A stretch of 64,000 bases of DNA, from contig DEAM01000009.1 of NCBI GenBank assembly GCA_002347035.1, forward strand, positions 667-64,666. The letters run 5' to 3'. A program made the translations under genes and the position numbers. Each line of letters opens with the position of its first letter. Within the stretch, counting starts at the first letter, position 1. The notes beneath the pieces were generated by a model. The model was not told the origin of the DNA. It did no database searches and saw only the letters and a list, made by a program, of their open reading frames with translations. Below are positions 42,744 to 51,987 of this stretch, in pieces. The DNA comes from Gemmatimonadales bacterium UBA2982. Lineage in GTDB: Bacteria; Gemmatimonadota; Gemmatimonadetes; Longimicrobiales; Gaopeijiaceae.

Positions 42744-43616
42744 GTGAATCGAGGGTACCTCACAATAGCAGCCCGCCGGTCCAAGTTCCTCGAGATGGCT
42801 GTAGATATGGCGCTATCACTGAGGGAGTATACGGAATATCCCATCGGACTGGCCGCGGACAAATTCATCGCCGACTTAGCCAAAACGAAGTACAGATCGG
42901 TATTCGATCACATAACACTACTGCCACTTCGTTTTTGTAAAGGACGTGCCCTCAAGTACGGAGCTGCTGAGGCCAGTCCTTTCGAGGAAACAATTTTCGT
43001 GGATGCCGACTGCATTGTACTAGGCCCACTGGATGGTCTTTTTGCGGCGCTCGACACAAACGACCTGGCCATGGTCGGAGAACGCCTCACATTTGGTGAT
43101 GACACGAGGCATCATGGATTTTCAACTAGTGCGCTAATAAGACGCTTTAGGCTAGAAAGCTACCTAAAAACCAACAGCGGCCTATTCTGCTTTAGGCGCT
43201 CAAAGGCTATGGAGATTTTGGAGGACTGTCTCGAATGTTATTTAAAAGAGGTGCGCCCACAGCTGAAGTATTCAACCCTTCTCGGCCGTTGGCTGGGTGA
43301 CGAAATCGCGTTCGGAATTGTCGGGGGACGAAAGGAGGTGGGAACGCTGCGTAAGCCGGATCCTATGTATTGGCCTCCAGAGTTCGATACCCTAAACCTT
43401 AATGCCCCCGAAAAACCACTTCTTCACATGATCTGGCCACCGAAAAAAGAAGTGTTTGAGGAGCTCATGTCTGCTACCACTTCGCGGCGGTGCGAGGCAG
43501 CAGTATCTGGAAACGCCGAGCTTCATTGGCGCGAGGAGGTCCGAAGCATGCGACGAAAGATATGGCGCGGGACAGTGCTAGGGCGTTTGATGGGAGGAGG
43601 AGGGCCTAAGGCTTAG
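42744..43616 (+). CDS. GT8-like glycosyltransferase/nucleotide-diphospho-sugar transferase
   Basis: A protein of about 290 residues with a GT-A-type fold: GYLTIAARRSKFLEMAVDMALSL at the start, YGAAEASPFEETIFVDADCIVLG with the DxD motif, then TNSGLFCFRRSK. These recall GT8 or related transferases. The frame is open to TTG 42711, overlapping the upstream gene; I choose GTG 42744 because similarity starts there, but neither has a clear ribosome site. Its stop overlaps that of the convergent ABC exporter by one to three bases. The acceptor is unknown. Confidence 0.72.
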   Translation: MNRGYLTIAARRSKFLEMAVDMALSLREYTEYPIGLAADKFIADLAKTKYRSVFDHITLLPLRFCKGRALKYGAAEASPFEETIFVDADCIVLGPLDGLFAALDTNDLAMVGERLTFGDDTRHHGFSTSALIRRFRLESYLKTNSGLFCFRRSKAMEILEDCLECYLKEVRPQLKYSTLLGRWLGDEIAFGIVGGRKEVGTLRKPDPMYWPPEFDTLNLNAPEKPLLHMIWPPKKEVFEELMSATTSRRCEAAVSGNAELHWREEVRSMRRKIWRGTVLGRLMGGGGPKA

Positions 43617-45682
43617 GTTGCGACAGGGCCGTCAGAGCCATACTGAGCCTCATATAGCTGGCGGAAAATCCCCTTCTGCGTCAGCAGGTCATCCCAAGAA
43701 CCCTGCTCTGCTACACGTCCTTTATCCATTACGATTATCAGATCAGCGCCGCGAATCGTGGACAAGCGATGCGCGATCATAATGAGCGTACGCCCTGCAG
43801 ATCGCCGTTGTATAGCATGTGCAACGCGTTGTTCGACAATGCTATCCAATGCAGATGTGGCCTCATCTAGGATGAGAATATCTGGATCGCGTAGCAATGC
43901 TCTAGCCAAAGCAACACGTTGCCGTTGCCCGCCAGAAAGCCGGACTCCGCGGTCTCCGATTTCAGTATCTAAGCCCTCACGAAGACCAGAACGGAACTCA
44001 TCCAAGTCGACATCTCTCAAAGCAGCCTCAAGTTCCTCATCCGCAACCCTGCGACTTAGCCCAAAAGTCAAGTTGTCCCGTAACGTCCTATTTAAAAGCC
44101 AAACCCCCTGACTCACGATTGCCATCTTCTCGTGGAGTGAGGGAAGTGAATACTCGCGAATGTCGACATCGTCGAGCATGATCCTACCTGGCGCACAGTC
44201 GTAGAAGCGTGCTAGCAGATCAACGAAAGTGGTTTTCCCCGCCCCGGTTCGACCTACGATAGCTGTCACCTTACCGGCCTCTATAGATGTCGTGATTTGG
44301 TGCACGGCATCCAGGCCTGGTTGGTACCCAAATGACAGGCCTCGAATCGAAATCCCCCGCTCTAGGCGCGAGAATGATCGGGGACCGGAAGGGACGATAA
44401 ATTTTCCGTCGTCTGAGAACAAACCTGCGACTGCCTCAAGCCTCGGGAGTTCTTCAGCCACCTTAATACTGAACATGCTAACGTACTTATAGTCCGGTAG
44501 TGCTTGCTGTAATATCAACAGAAATGCCCCGAAAGAGGCCAGGTCTCCAGGCCGAAAGTCTCCTGCAAGGTAGATGACTCCACCCTGGACGAGGAGCATC
44601 ACTACGAGAATGACCATCTCCTCGACGGGATACCTCAGACTAACCACCCTATCCCGTCGCACAGCAACATCTTCGGCTTGTCTGAGCACCTCAGTGTAGG
44701 TGCGTGAAGCGGTCTGTTCTTGGGAATAGGCTTTCACGAGCGGAATAGACCCCAAGATGTCCAGGATTCTCGACCTCATAAGGCGATCAACCTCAACCCC
44801 TTCGGCCGAAATTCTTCCAACCCTCCGGTTGATAACTGTCATAAACCACTGAACGAAAGGGAGCGTTATCAGGAAGGCAATGGATAGCGGTAGCGAGATC
44901 GCGATCATCACACCCGCTTTCACGAGTAGCCCGATGATGTACCTAAAGAGTTCTTCGGCAGCGACAAGTAAACCCAACACGGAGTTCGACCAACCAATCT
45001 CAGCGTCGATCCTTCCGAGTGCTTGCCGATCGAAATACTGGCGACCGAAGCAGAGTACACGGCTAAAGGTCTCTTCACTTACTGATACTCGATAATTCTC
45101 TGTGCGCGTAACCAAATAGATTTTGCGGAAATATTCGAATACCAATTTCCCAATGCGTCCGAATATGATGAGCCCGACTGCCAAAATGACCAGAAATGCG
45201 TCACGTGCAGGTGTCTCAGCAAGAGACTCGGGCGTGAGATCTTCCATCCAACCAAAAGCACGCGAACTCTCTAGAAAGTCGAACGAATTCTCAGCAACCG
45301 CGTCCGTGAGTGGGATGAGCAAAGAGAAGGATGCACCCTCAAAAGCGCCCGCGATTACGGCCAGCAGGGCAGGCAGCACCAAATGCCATGGTTTCACCTG
45401 CGCCACCCGCCAATAGTGGCGAAGGACGCCCCATGGGGTCGGGACTGCCTGAGGTGTCGTTTCACTCATGACGAGCGGAAGTGCTTCGAGAATCGCGGAC
45501 GGATCGCCGCGGATCAAAATCACCGTATAGCATCGGCTATTATCGGGATTGGCACAAATCTGTAGTTCGCATCCCAGATCGTTGACGTGCCCAAGTAGAT
45601 CGCGGAGGTTCCATCGTTTCCTCACCAACAGCCATTCTGTGACCCCTAGTGGACTCGCATTGAGCCACTCTAGGAATCTCAC
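43613..45682 (-). CDS. ABC exporter, fused membrane and ATPase domains, with N-terminal extension
   Basis: A 689-residue ABC half-transporter. Six spans lie between about 99 and 390, and the ATPase has Walker A GRTGAGKT (477-484), LSGGQ (582-586), Walker B ILILDEATSALDS and the H-loop IMIAHRLSTI. It is MsbA/glycan-flippase-like. Residues 1-71 (from MRFLEWLNASPLGVTEWLLV) are an extra soluble domain not part of the standard exporter. The ATG at 45469 would give the plain form, so the GTG start at 45682 should be treated with care. It sits between glycosyltransferase genes, which suggests glycan or glycolipid export. Confidence 0.87.
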   Translation of the reverse strand: MRFLEWLNASPLGVTEWLLVRKRWNLRDLLGHVNDLGCELQICANPDNSRCYTVILIRGDPSAILEALPLVMSETTPQAVPTPWGVLRHYWRVAQVKPWHLVLPALLAVIAGAFEGASFSLLIPLTDAVAENSFDFLESSRAFGWMEDLTPESLAETPARDAFLVILAVGLIIFGRIGKLVFEYFRKIYLVTRTENYRVSVSEETFSRVLCFGRQYFDRQALGRIDAEIGWSNSVLGLLVAAEELFRYIIGLLVKAGVMIAISLPLSIAFLITLPFVQWFMTVINRRVGRISAEGVEVDRLMRSRILDILGSIPLVKAYSQEQTASRTYTEVLRQAEDVAVRRDRVVSLRYPVEEMVILVVMLLVQGGVIYLAGDFRPGDLASFGAFLLILQQALPDYKYVSMFSIKVAEELPRLEAVAGLFSDDGKFIVPSGPRSFSRLERGISIRGLSFGYQPGLDAVHQITTSIEAGKVTAIVGRTGAGKTTFVDLLARFYDCAPGRIMLDDVDIREYSLPSLHEKMAIVSQGVWLLNRTLRDNLTFGLSRRVADEELEAALRDVDLDEFRSGLREGLDTEIGDRGVRLSGGQRQRVALARALLRDPDILILDEATSALDSIVEQRVAHAIQRRSAGRTLIMIAHRLSTIRGADLIIVMDKGRVAEQGSWDDLLTQKGIFRQLYEAQYGSDGPVAT

Positions 45683-45693
45683 CTCTTTACGCT

Positions 45694-46665
45694 ATGCATC
45701 AGCTCGCGATCGTCATACCCGCTTTCAAACCCGACTTTTTTAGGGCGTCACTAAGCTCGATCGCAGTTCAAACAGATAGGCGCTTTCAACTCTATGTTGG
45801 TGACGACGGTGGTCCCTCGGCAATTTCTGAGATCTGCTCGTCCTTTCCTGATCTGGACATGAAGTACTGTCGATTCAATGACAACCTTGGCTCTCAGTCG
45901 CTCACTGGTCACTGGAACCGTTGCGTGGCCTTGTCTGGCGAGCCTTGGGTGTGGCTCTTCGCAGACGATGACCTCATGACGCCCGAATGCGTGGCAAGCT
46001 TCTACCAAGAGCTAGAAAACGCAGGCAAGACAACATTACTCAGATTTGATACAGACACTATCGATGCGGAAGGAAATACCACTGCGGTGAACGTGCGTCA
46101 CCCACGGGAAGAGTCGGGGATCGACTTCATTTTCGAACGCCTGAAAGGATGTCGGAGTAGCTACGTGGTGGAGTACATCTTTCGGCGTGAGGCATTTGAT
46201 AAAAATAAGGGATTTGCTAGCTATCCAGCGGGTTGGTGCGCCGACGACGTCACATGGTTCCAGTTCTCAGATGGTGAGGTCATCCGAACTCTGGAAAATG
46301 GCAGGGTAAAATGGCGGGCCAGCGGCCGGAATATTAGTGAGGACCATATGCTCTACCGGACGGAAAAACTCGCAGCTGCTCATAAGTTTCTGCAGTTCGT
46401 GCGAAGTGATGTGATCCCAAACGACCCGGATGAAGAGCGGACGACTGATGACTGGCAGGCGGCGTCAGAACGATGGTACCAGAGTCAGTTACGATACTTC
46501 ATGCCCATGGGTGCAAGCTTCTGGTTCAGAGCCTGGCGAACTACAGAAGAGCACTGGAAAGCCAACTGGCTTAAGCGGGCATGCTTATTCACATGGTGGA
46601 ACGTACAACTCGGAGCCACTTCTCTTTACCGAGCGGCTGTAAAACACCTAACACAGCACCGATAG
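45694..46665 (+). CDS. Family 2 glycosyltransferase
   Basis: A 323-residue soluble GT2 protein beginning HQLAIVIPAFKPDFFRASLS, with VGDDGG and the metal-binding WLFADDDLMTPE as DxD-like motif, then GWCADDVTWFQFSDG. The C-terminal part is helical and amphipathic and may lie on the membrane. It would transfer one sugar to a glycan acceptor; the sugar is unknown. ATG at 45694. It is divergent from the exporter by only 11 bases and followed after 11 bases by the winged-helix membrane protein gene. Confidence 0.85.
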   Translation: MHQLAIVIPAFKPDFFRASLSSIAVQTDRRFQLYVGDDGGPSAISEICSSFPDLDMKYCRFNDNLGSQSLTGHWNRCVALSGEPWVWLFADDDLMTPECVASFYQELENAGKTTLLRFDTDTIDAEGNTTAVNVRHPREESGIDFIFERLKGCRSSYVVEYIFRREAFDKNKGFASYPAGWCADDVTWFQFSDGEVIRTLENGRVKWRASGRNISEDHMLYRTEKLAAAHKFLQFVRSDVIPNDPDEERTTDDWQAASERWYQSQLRYFMPMGASFWFRAWRTTEEHWKANWLKRACLFTWWNVQLGATSLYRAAVKHLTQHR

Positions 46666-46676
46666 GAGCCCACATA

Positions 46677-48263
46677 GTGAGCAGTTCTACAGGTGCGATT
46701 ACCCTGGCCGAGGATCAGGCCGAAATCCTAGCGTCACTTCGACGATTGAAAGGTCGTGGCACTGTGGGCGACGTCGTGGCCGACTCGGGCCTTCCTAACC
46801 AATCTGTTCGAACGGGCCTTAAGGTGCTCTTGGAGTCCCATCGTGGTCATCTAGATGTTTCAGCATCCGGTGAGCTTCTGTATGACTTTGACCCCAAACT
46901 GATCAAACGTGGAAGTGAACCGATTCTGTCACGGATGAAGAGCATGGGGGCACGCCTGCTAACCGCGAGTTTCAAGGCGTGGATCGTTATCATGCTGGTA
47001 GGATATTTCATTCTGTTCGTAGTACTTGTGATCGCAGCGCTTCTTGCCAGCCAGAGAGGAAACAACTCAAGAGGGGGGTTGGGGCGCCAAAGTCACGGTG
47101 GCCGCATCCACACGCCGAACCTCTGGTTCTGGTACTGGGTGTGGGGCCCTCGCTGGCATATCGGGAGGCCCTACTACGGCCGTCGTTGGGAACGCACTCT
47201 GGACAAAGACGATAAGGTGCCCTTCTACAAGAAGGTCTTCGCCTTCGTGTTCGGGCCGGACAGGCCCCGCCCTACACAGGCACAGTTGGACCGAAGCATA
47301 ATCCGGCTGATTAAGTCTAGGAGAGGGGTACTTACCACTGGGGAGCTAGTTGAGCATACCGGTCTCCCACGCTCAGATGCAGCAGGAGAGATGGGAAGGA
47401 TTCTCGGGACATACGACGGCGAAGCCATTGCCTCGCCAGAGGGTGAACTCGTTTACGTATTTCCAGATGTCATGACAAGCGCCCACAGACGCAAGAAGGT
47501 GGGGTCGCCAAGCCCTGCCTGGCTAAGACTCGAATACCCGCTTGAGCTTACGGGCAACTCTGTGGGGGCAAATGTGGCTGTGGCGAGCATGAACCTTTTC
47601 ACCCTGATCGCTGCTGCCAGTTCACCGTGGTTCATCTTCCCCAGGCTTGGCATCGAAGGGCTTGCTGCATTCATTGGGCTTGTCGCGGTGCCAGTAGTGT
47701 TCAGTGTCCTTTTTTTTGGAGTCCCTACTCTACGCATGCTGAGAGTCAAGCTTGAGAACCGGCGGCGAGCTGCGCGCAATGTGAGGCGTGTCCTCCTGGG
47801 ATTTGTATATAGGAAGACACTCGAAGGTGATAACGCAACAGGACTGGATGAGTCATATCAGCATGTCTCCTCACAACTCAAGGACCAGGCTATTCAGCAG
47901 GTGGATGTCGAGACTGCGCTCCACAAAATTGCCGCAGAGCTGAATGCAGATGTTTCCACCGATGAATCTGGAGTGCTTCAATTCAGCTTCCCAACACTTA
48001 GAAACGAGTTCTTAGCCAGTGACACAATCCGTCGAAAGCTACGACTCGATGAACAGGACGTGGATAAAATCGTATTTTCAACCTCAGAGTCGTCTGAAGA
48101 GCAAGGTCAGCGAGATTTGAGGCTATTCGATGAGAGGCTAAAAGAACGGGGTATCGACTTCCGGCAGCAGGTACCTTCAGTAGATCAAGTCAGCTTCGAG
48201 CACGAGTACGAGTTAGTCGCCTTTGATGAAGAATTAAAGCAACGCGGTCTTGCTGGCGTATAA
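46677..48263 (+). CDS. Membrane protein with repeated winged-helix-like units, unknown function
   Basis: A 528-residue protein not recognised as a known family. Winged-helix-like units at about 8-72 and 199-262 share a pattern of helices followed by a hairpin ending SASGELLYDF and SPEGELVYVF; a third, shorter unit ends DESGVLQFSF at about 430-438. Membrane spans lie at about 101-123 and 297-350, with an aromatic-glycine loop (LWFWYWVWGPRWHIGRPYYG) between units one and two. The C-terminus is acidic and helical. The GTG at 46677 has TAGGAG eight bases upstream, over the stop of the GT2 gene, so they are co-transcribed. Confidence 0.7.
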   Translation: MSSSTGAITLAEDQAEILASLRRLKGRGTVGDVVADSGLPNQSVRTGLKVLLESHRGHLDVSASGELLYDFDPKLIKRGSEPILSRMKSMGARLLTASFKAWIVIMLVGYFILFVVLVIAALLASQRGNNSRGGLGRQSHGGRIHTPNLWFWYWVWGPRWHIGRPYYGRRWERTLDKDDKVPFYKKVFAFVFGPDRPRPTQAQLDRSIIRLIKSRRGVLTTGELVEHTGLPRSDAAGEMGRILGTYDGEAIASPEGELVYVFPDVMTSAHRRKKVGSPSPAWLRLEYPLELTGNSVGANVAVASMNLFTLIAAASSPWFIFPRLGIEGLAAFIGLVAVPVVFSVLFFGVPTLRMLRVKLENRRRAARNVRRVLLGFVYRKTLEGDNATGLDESYQHVSSQLKDQAIQQVDVETALHKIAAELNADVSTDESGVLQFSFPTLRNEFLASDTIRRKLRLDEQDVDKIVFSTSESSEEQGQRDLRLFDERLKERGIDFRQQVPSVDQVSFEHEYELVAFDEELKQRGLAGV

Positions 48264-48301
48264 GATACCCAAACTATTTAGCCCAGAGCTGTGGGAAACA
48301 C

Positions 48302-49465
48302 CTACTCGTATACGAGATAGTTTGCAATCGACTCATCGAACGCTCGCAGATCATGGGCCGTTTCTTCCAAGATTTCCTCACCGGACTTGCCAGCATCGAC
48401 TCCTAGCCTCAGACCATCGTGCCCCCAGAGTATATCGATGGGCATCAACTCATTCTCGTACTCGTATGGAGGCAACCTCCACTGCAGTGCCTCTCCCGCC
48501 AACGAGCGAGCAGCCACCAATAGGACTAGAGCAGTGTGCACGGGCCGGAATGCTTTGACATCACTGACGTATAGCTGTCCGCCTCCACAAATCATGCTGT
48601 GATACTTTTGGAATGCGGGCTCGAAATAGCGCGGATGGATGGTTACCCCCGGTGAGAGGAATGGTAAAGCTTCTTCTACCACATCCTGGGGGTTCAGATA
48701 AGGGGCACCGAAAAGCTCAAATGGTCGTGTTGTTCCTCTACCCTCAGAGAGGTTTGTTCCCTCGAGTAGCACCATTCCCGGGTACACGATACAGGAATCG
48801 ACAGTGGGTAGATTTGGACTTGGCATGACCCAGGGAAGCCCTGTATCATGCCAAAGCATGTCTCTCCGCCATCCATCACAGTGGATGACTTGAAGATCGC
48901 AACCGATCGATCGCGTCTCATTCATCCACTGAGCGAGTTCCCCAATAGTTAACCCGTGGCGCAAGGGTATTGGGTGCAAACCGACGAACGACTCGAACCC
49001 TGGGCGCAAGACAGGCCCTTCACGCAGCATCCCGCCTATTGGATTAGGCCGGTCCAACACGACAAAGCGTAAGCCCGCCTCTGCACATGCCTCCATAGCT
49101 AGCGCCATAGTCCAAACAAAGGTATAGATCCGCACGCCCACGTCCTGAAGGTCGAAGAGAACGAGGTCCAAGCCCTCAAGCATGGCGGGTGTAGGTTTCC
49201 GCACCCCTCCATAGAGTGAATTCACGTGAAGGCCGGTCGCAGGATCGATGTAGTCCCCAGACTCGATCATATTGTCCTGCTTCTCTCCGCGAGCGCCATG
49301 TTGCGGGCCAAATAGCACTCGCACGTCAAATTTGTCTTCGAGCAAGGCAATTACCGATGGGGTCAGATCCGAGGTCACCGAAGCCTGGTGATGTATAAGG
49401 CCGATTCGCCCAGAGCGGAGGTCTGGAAACTCTCCGGCTAGTAGTCGTTCTACGCCAAGACGCAC
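48302..49465 (-). CDS. DUF1343 / NamZ-like exo-beta-N-acetylmuramidase
   Basis: A 387-residue protein of the DUF1343 family (GH171), of which NamZ removes terminal N-acetylmuramic acid from peptidoglycan fragments. GLIHHQASVTSD, LFGPQHGARGEKQDNM, LFDLQDVGVRIYTFVWTMALAMEA, LDRPNPIGG and EGTNLSEGRGTTRPFE are diagnostic. Unlike many members it has no signal peptide, which suggests use on imported muropeptides. GTG at 49465, sixteen bases after the gene upstream, so the two probably form an operon. Confidence 0.9.
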   Translation of the reverse strand: MRLGVERLLAGEFPDLRSGRIGLIHHQASVTSDLTPSVIALLEDKFDVRVLFGPQHGARGEKQDNMIESGDYIDPATGLHVNSLYGGVRKPTPAMLEGLDLVLFDLQDVGVRIYTFVWTMALAMEACAEAGLRFVVLDRPNPIGGMLREGPVLRPGFESFVGLHPIPLRHGLTIGELAQWMNETRSIGCDLQVIHCDGWRRDMLWHDTGLPWVMPSPNLPTVDSCIVYPGMVLLEGTNLSEGRGTTRPFELFGAPYLNPQDVVEEALPFLSPGVTIHPRYFEPAFQKYHSMICGGGQLYVSDVKAFRPVHTALVLLVAARSLAGEALQWRLPPYEYENELMPIDILWGHDGLRLGVDAGKSGEEILEETAHDLRAFDESIANYLVYE

Positions 49466-49481
49466 AGATATGCCAACCTAT

Positions 49482-51164
49482 CTAGCGACGAATTATGTGG
49501 ACCGTGCCACCGTCAAGTTCCGAGATCCTCAGAGTTCGAGGGACTGATTCTTCTCCATCGACGATACTGGTGATGGTCAGTTCCTCACCTGAGGGTAGCC
49601 CACAGAACCTGAAGGTTCCATCTGATCCGCTAGTAGTCTCAAGCCCAGTCATGTCTTCGCGAATTGCTCTGAAGCCTAAGGAAGTCTGGAAGCCGGACCA
49701 CTGGACTAGGACGGTGGCTCCAGAAACCGGCCGGTCTCGAAAATCGGAGAGAACTGCTCCAAGCAATGGATAAGCTCTGTCCTCTCTCGGCTCGTCGGCG
49801 CATGCTTCCAGTAGCACTTCTCTAAGTGAAGGCACGTGGAATTCAACGTAAGAAAGCTCGCCACGGATAACTTCACGAGTAATGGGAGGAGGTACGACCC
49901 CCACCTCACTCAATCTATCGTCGACAAACTGCACTTGGTATACACCGTCAGTCAGTCCAGAAATTGTGAATTCACCTTCAGCGTTAGTGAAAACTTGTTG
50001 GTTTGAACCGACAACACCCACACGGACACCTGGCTTCAGTGTTCCAAGGCTATCCACTACAACGCCCTCAATACCACCAGACTGAGACCGCTGTTCGAGG
50101 GCACGACCGCCTGCTTCTCGGACCTCCAGCACCCTTCCTCCGGTCTGATGATAGCCCGTGACCTGTGGCCGCCTTGTGTCATTTCTCCCTAATCCAACCC
50201 TGACCCTCGGCATCCGAATCCACCATTCTGGAACAATCCATGTCCCAGCTGGCATCCTACGAAACTCCACACGCCCACCAGCCTCATTCGTCGGTACATC
50301 AGGGCCCAAATTCCAATAGCTGAACTCGAGCCAGCGAAGCTCTGCAGTTGCCCGATCCAACCATAGAGTACCTGCAATATCAGGGGTATTTTGATTGTCC
50401 CGGATTGGTTCAAAGCCTAAGCCCACGAGTCCTGCGCCTTCATCGATGCGGTCCAGTCGAAAGCAATGAGTGTCCAAAAAAGCGTCCGACAGCAGCACGG
50501 CCGCATCCGGTGCATAATAGACCAGGTCCCCGCCCTCTTCCTGAACAAATCCATTCGTAATCAAATTCTCTGCCGGCAAGCTTTCAAAAGGAACCCTCAT
50601 GTACCCTTCACGCCGAGCTTCTTCCTCGCGAAGAACTGCTTTCGTAGCCGGATGAAGGTCACGTTCATACCGCACTGTTACGTAGCGATAGTTACTACTG
50701 AGATCAGTGTAGGCTGCTGCGCTGAGCGCCTTGCGTGCCTCTTCCCAAATGCGGGCAACCGCCATGCCCTCACCACTGGGTCGGGACGTGCACCGGTTTG
50801 CCTCCGCAGAGACCTCAATCCCTTCCAGGCTTATAGCGCTCGACTCCATCCGGAGTTCTTGAGGAATGGTCGTGTCTCCTCCTACAACAAAAAGTGAGGT
50901 CTCTGCTGTAGCCATCCCGATCATCTCTGCCCGACCCCGGTAAGTGGCTTCATCCACACCTACGAATAACGCTCGGCCCCGTTCGTCTGTCAGAGATGCA
51001 CGGACGGTCTGTCCCTCTTCGTCTAAGAGATAAGCTAGAGCTCCAAAAAGAGGCTCAGATGACTCAGCCCGGATCACCCTCAAGAGCACGCTCTGAGCTG
51101 ATGTGGCAGTGGGAAGGGTTGTGACGAAGACCGTCAGCACCCTGAGTGCTAGGGATCGGTGCAT
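49482..51164 (-). CDS. Exported protein with carboxypeptidase-regulatory-like domains
   Basis: A 560-residue exported protein, with signal peptide to about residue 23. Three carboxypeptidase-regulatory-like beta domains are seen: one after the signal (LLRVIRAESSEPLFGALAYL), one near 370 (GIEGVVVDSLGTLKPGVRV, then GEFTISGLTDGVYQV) and one near 475 (LSDFRDRPVSGATVLV). Between the first and second lies an unrecognised domain of about 230 residues. It is probably surface or periplasmic. ATG at 51164. It shares an operon with the NamZ-like gene. Confidence 0.72.
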   Translation of the reverse strand: MHRSLALRVLTVFVTTLPTATSAQSVLLRVIRAESSEPLFGALAYLLDEEGQTVRASLTDERGRALFVGVDEATYRGRAEMIGMATAETSLFVVGGDTTIPQELRMESSAISLEGIEVSAEANRCTSRPSGEGMAVARIWEEARKALSAAAYTDLSSNYRYVTVRYERDLHPATKAVLREEEARREGYMRVPFESLPAENLITNGFVQEEGGDLVYYAPDAAVLLSDAFLDTHCFRLDRIDEGAGLVGLGFEPIRDNQNTPDIAGTLWLDRATAELRWLEFSYWNLGPDVPTNEAGGRVEFRRMPAGTWIVPEWWIRMPRVRVGLGRNDTRRPQVTGYHQTGGRVLEVREAGGRALEQRSQSGGIEGVVVDSLGTLKPGVRVGVVGSNQQVFTNAEGEFTISGLTDGVYQVQFVDDRLSEVGVVPPPITREVIRGELSYVEFHVPSLREVLLEACADEPREDRAYPLLGAVLSDFRDRPVSGATVLVQWSGFQTSLGFRAIREDMTGLETTSGSDGTFRFCGLPSGEELTITSIVDGEESVPRTLRISELDGGTVHIIRR

Positions 51165-51285
51165 AGCCTGCAGATCGCTGGAGACCTCTTACGATGTATT
51201 GGTAGGCCCAACCGCGCCACCTTAGTTCAACCAGGAGCGGGCCAGCGTTCCCAATACTTATCCAGCTAGACTCTCATCATTAGAA

Positions 51286-51846
51286 CTATGCCACCCAGCT
51301 TGTCACCTCTCCAACAGCCCGACGTTTCTTCGGATCTGGAATCGCGGCCGGCTCGCCAAGTTCAATCGTCGCAACGATACGTTCGCCACTCCCCACACCT
51401 ACAGCAGTTCGAGACCGAGGGTCGTCCATCACTGCCCCAGTCTTGATATGCGTACCCAGTCCAAGCGCGTGTGCAGCCAAAGAAAGATTCTGAATTGCCA
51501 TGTAGGTGGCAGCGTAATCCTCTTCTCTGATCTCCGGATTTTCGTCGATCAACATGCTGACAGCCAGCATAGCTGGAAGCTCGGCATGTTTGTCAGCCAC
51601 CTTATTTAAGACAGCCTCTGCAGCATCGGGGTCGTCCACCTTCTTTGCTTTTCGGGCCCCAAGTGCGGCGCCGTACGCACGTCGTGCCTCTGGTCCCAAT
51701 ACATAGAAACGCCAAGGCTCAGTGCTGCGGTGGTTCGGTGCTCGAATCGCCGCTCCGATAAGTTGCTCCACCTCGTCTGGAGAAATGGGTCTATCGGTAA
51801 ATTCTTTGATCGAACGTCGTGAGGAGATTGCTTCGAGAATCGTCAT
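51286..51846 (-). CDS. Nitroreductase-family protein
   Basis: A 186-residue FMN-dependent oxidoreductase: ISSRRSIKEFTDRPISPDEV (FMN-binding Arg-Arg-Ser), APNHRSTEPWRFYVL, AAHALGLGTHIKTG and IATIELGEPA. These reduce nitro, quinone or unsaturated substrates with NAD(P)H; the true substrate is unknown. ATG at 51846. It is divergent from the amidohydrolase lipoprotein gene. Confidence 0.9.
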   Translation of the reverse strand: MTILEAISSRRSIKEFTDRPISPDEVEQLIGAAIRAPNHRSTEPWRFYVLGPEARRAYGAALGARKAKKVDDPDAAEAVLNKVADKHAELPAMLAVSMLIDENPEIREEDYAATYMAIQNLSLAAHALGLGTHIKTGAVMDDPRSRTAVGVGSGERIVATIELGEPAAIPDPKKRRAVGEVTSWVA

Positions 51847-51987
51847 AAGGATTTTGAAGAAGGTTGATTGAGGGAGGAGGCCTCCGATGTCATGAAACCT
51901 AGGCCTATAGAGCCAAGTCTCAATCTACCCTTGCACGTATCGAGAGCTAGCACGAGCATCTTTTCTGTACTCGTTCTGGAGACACTT

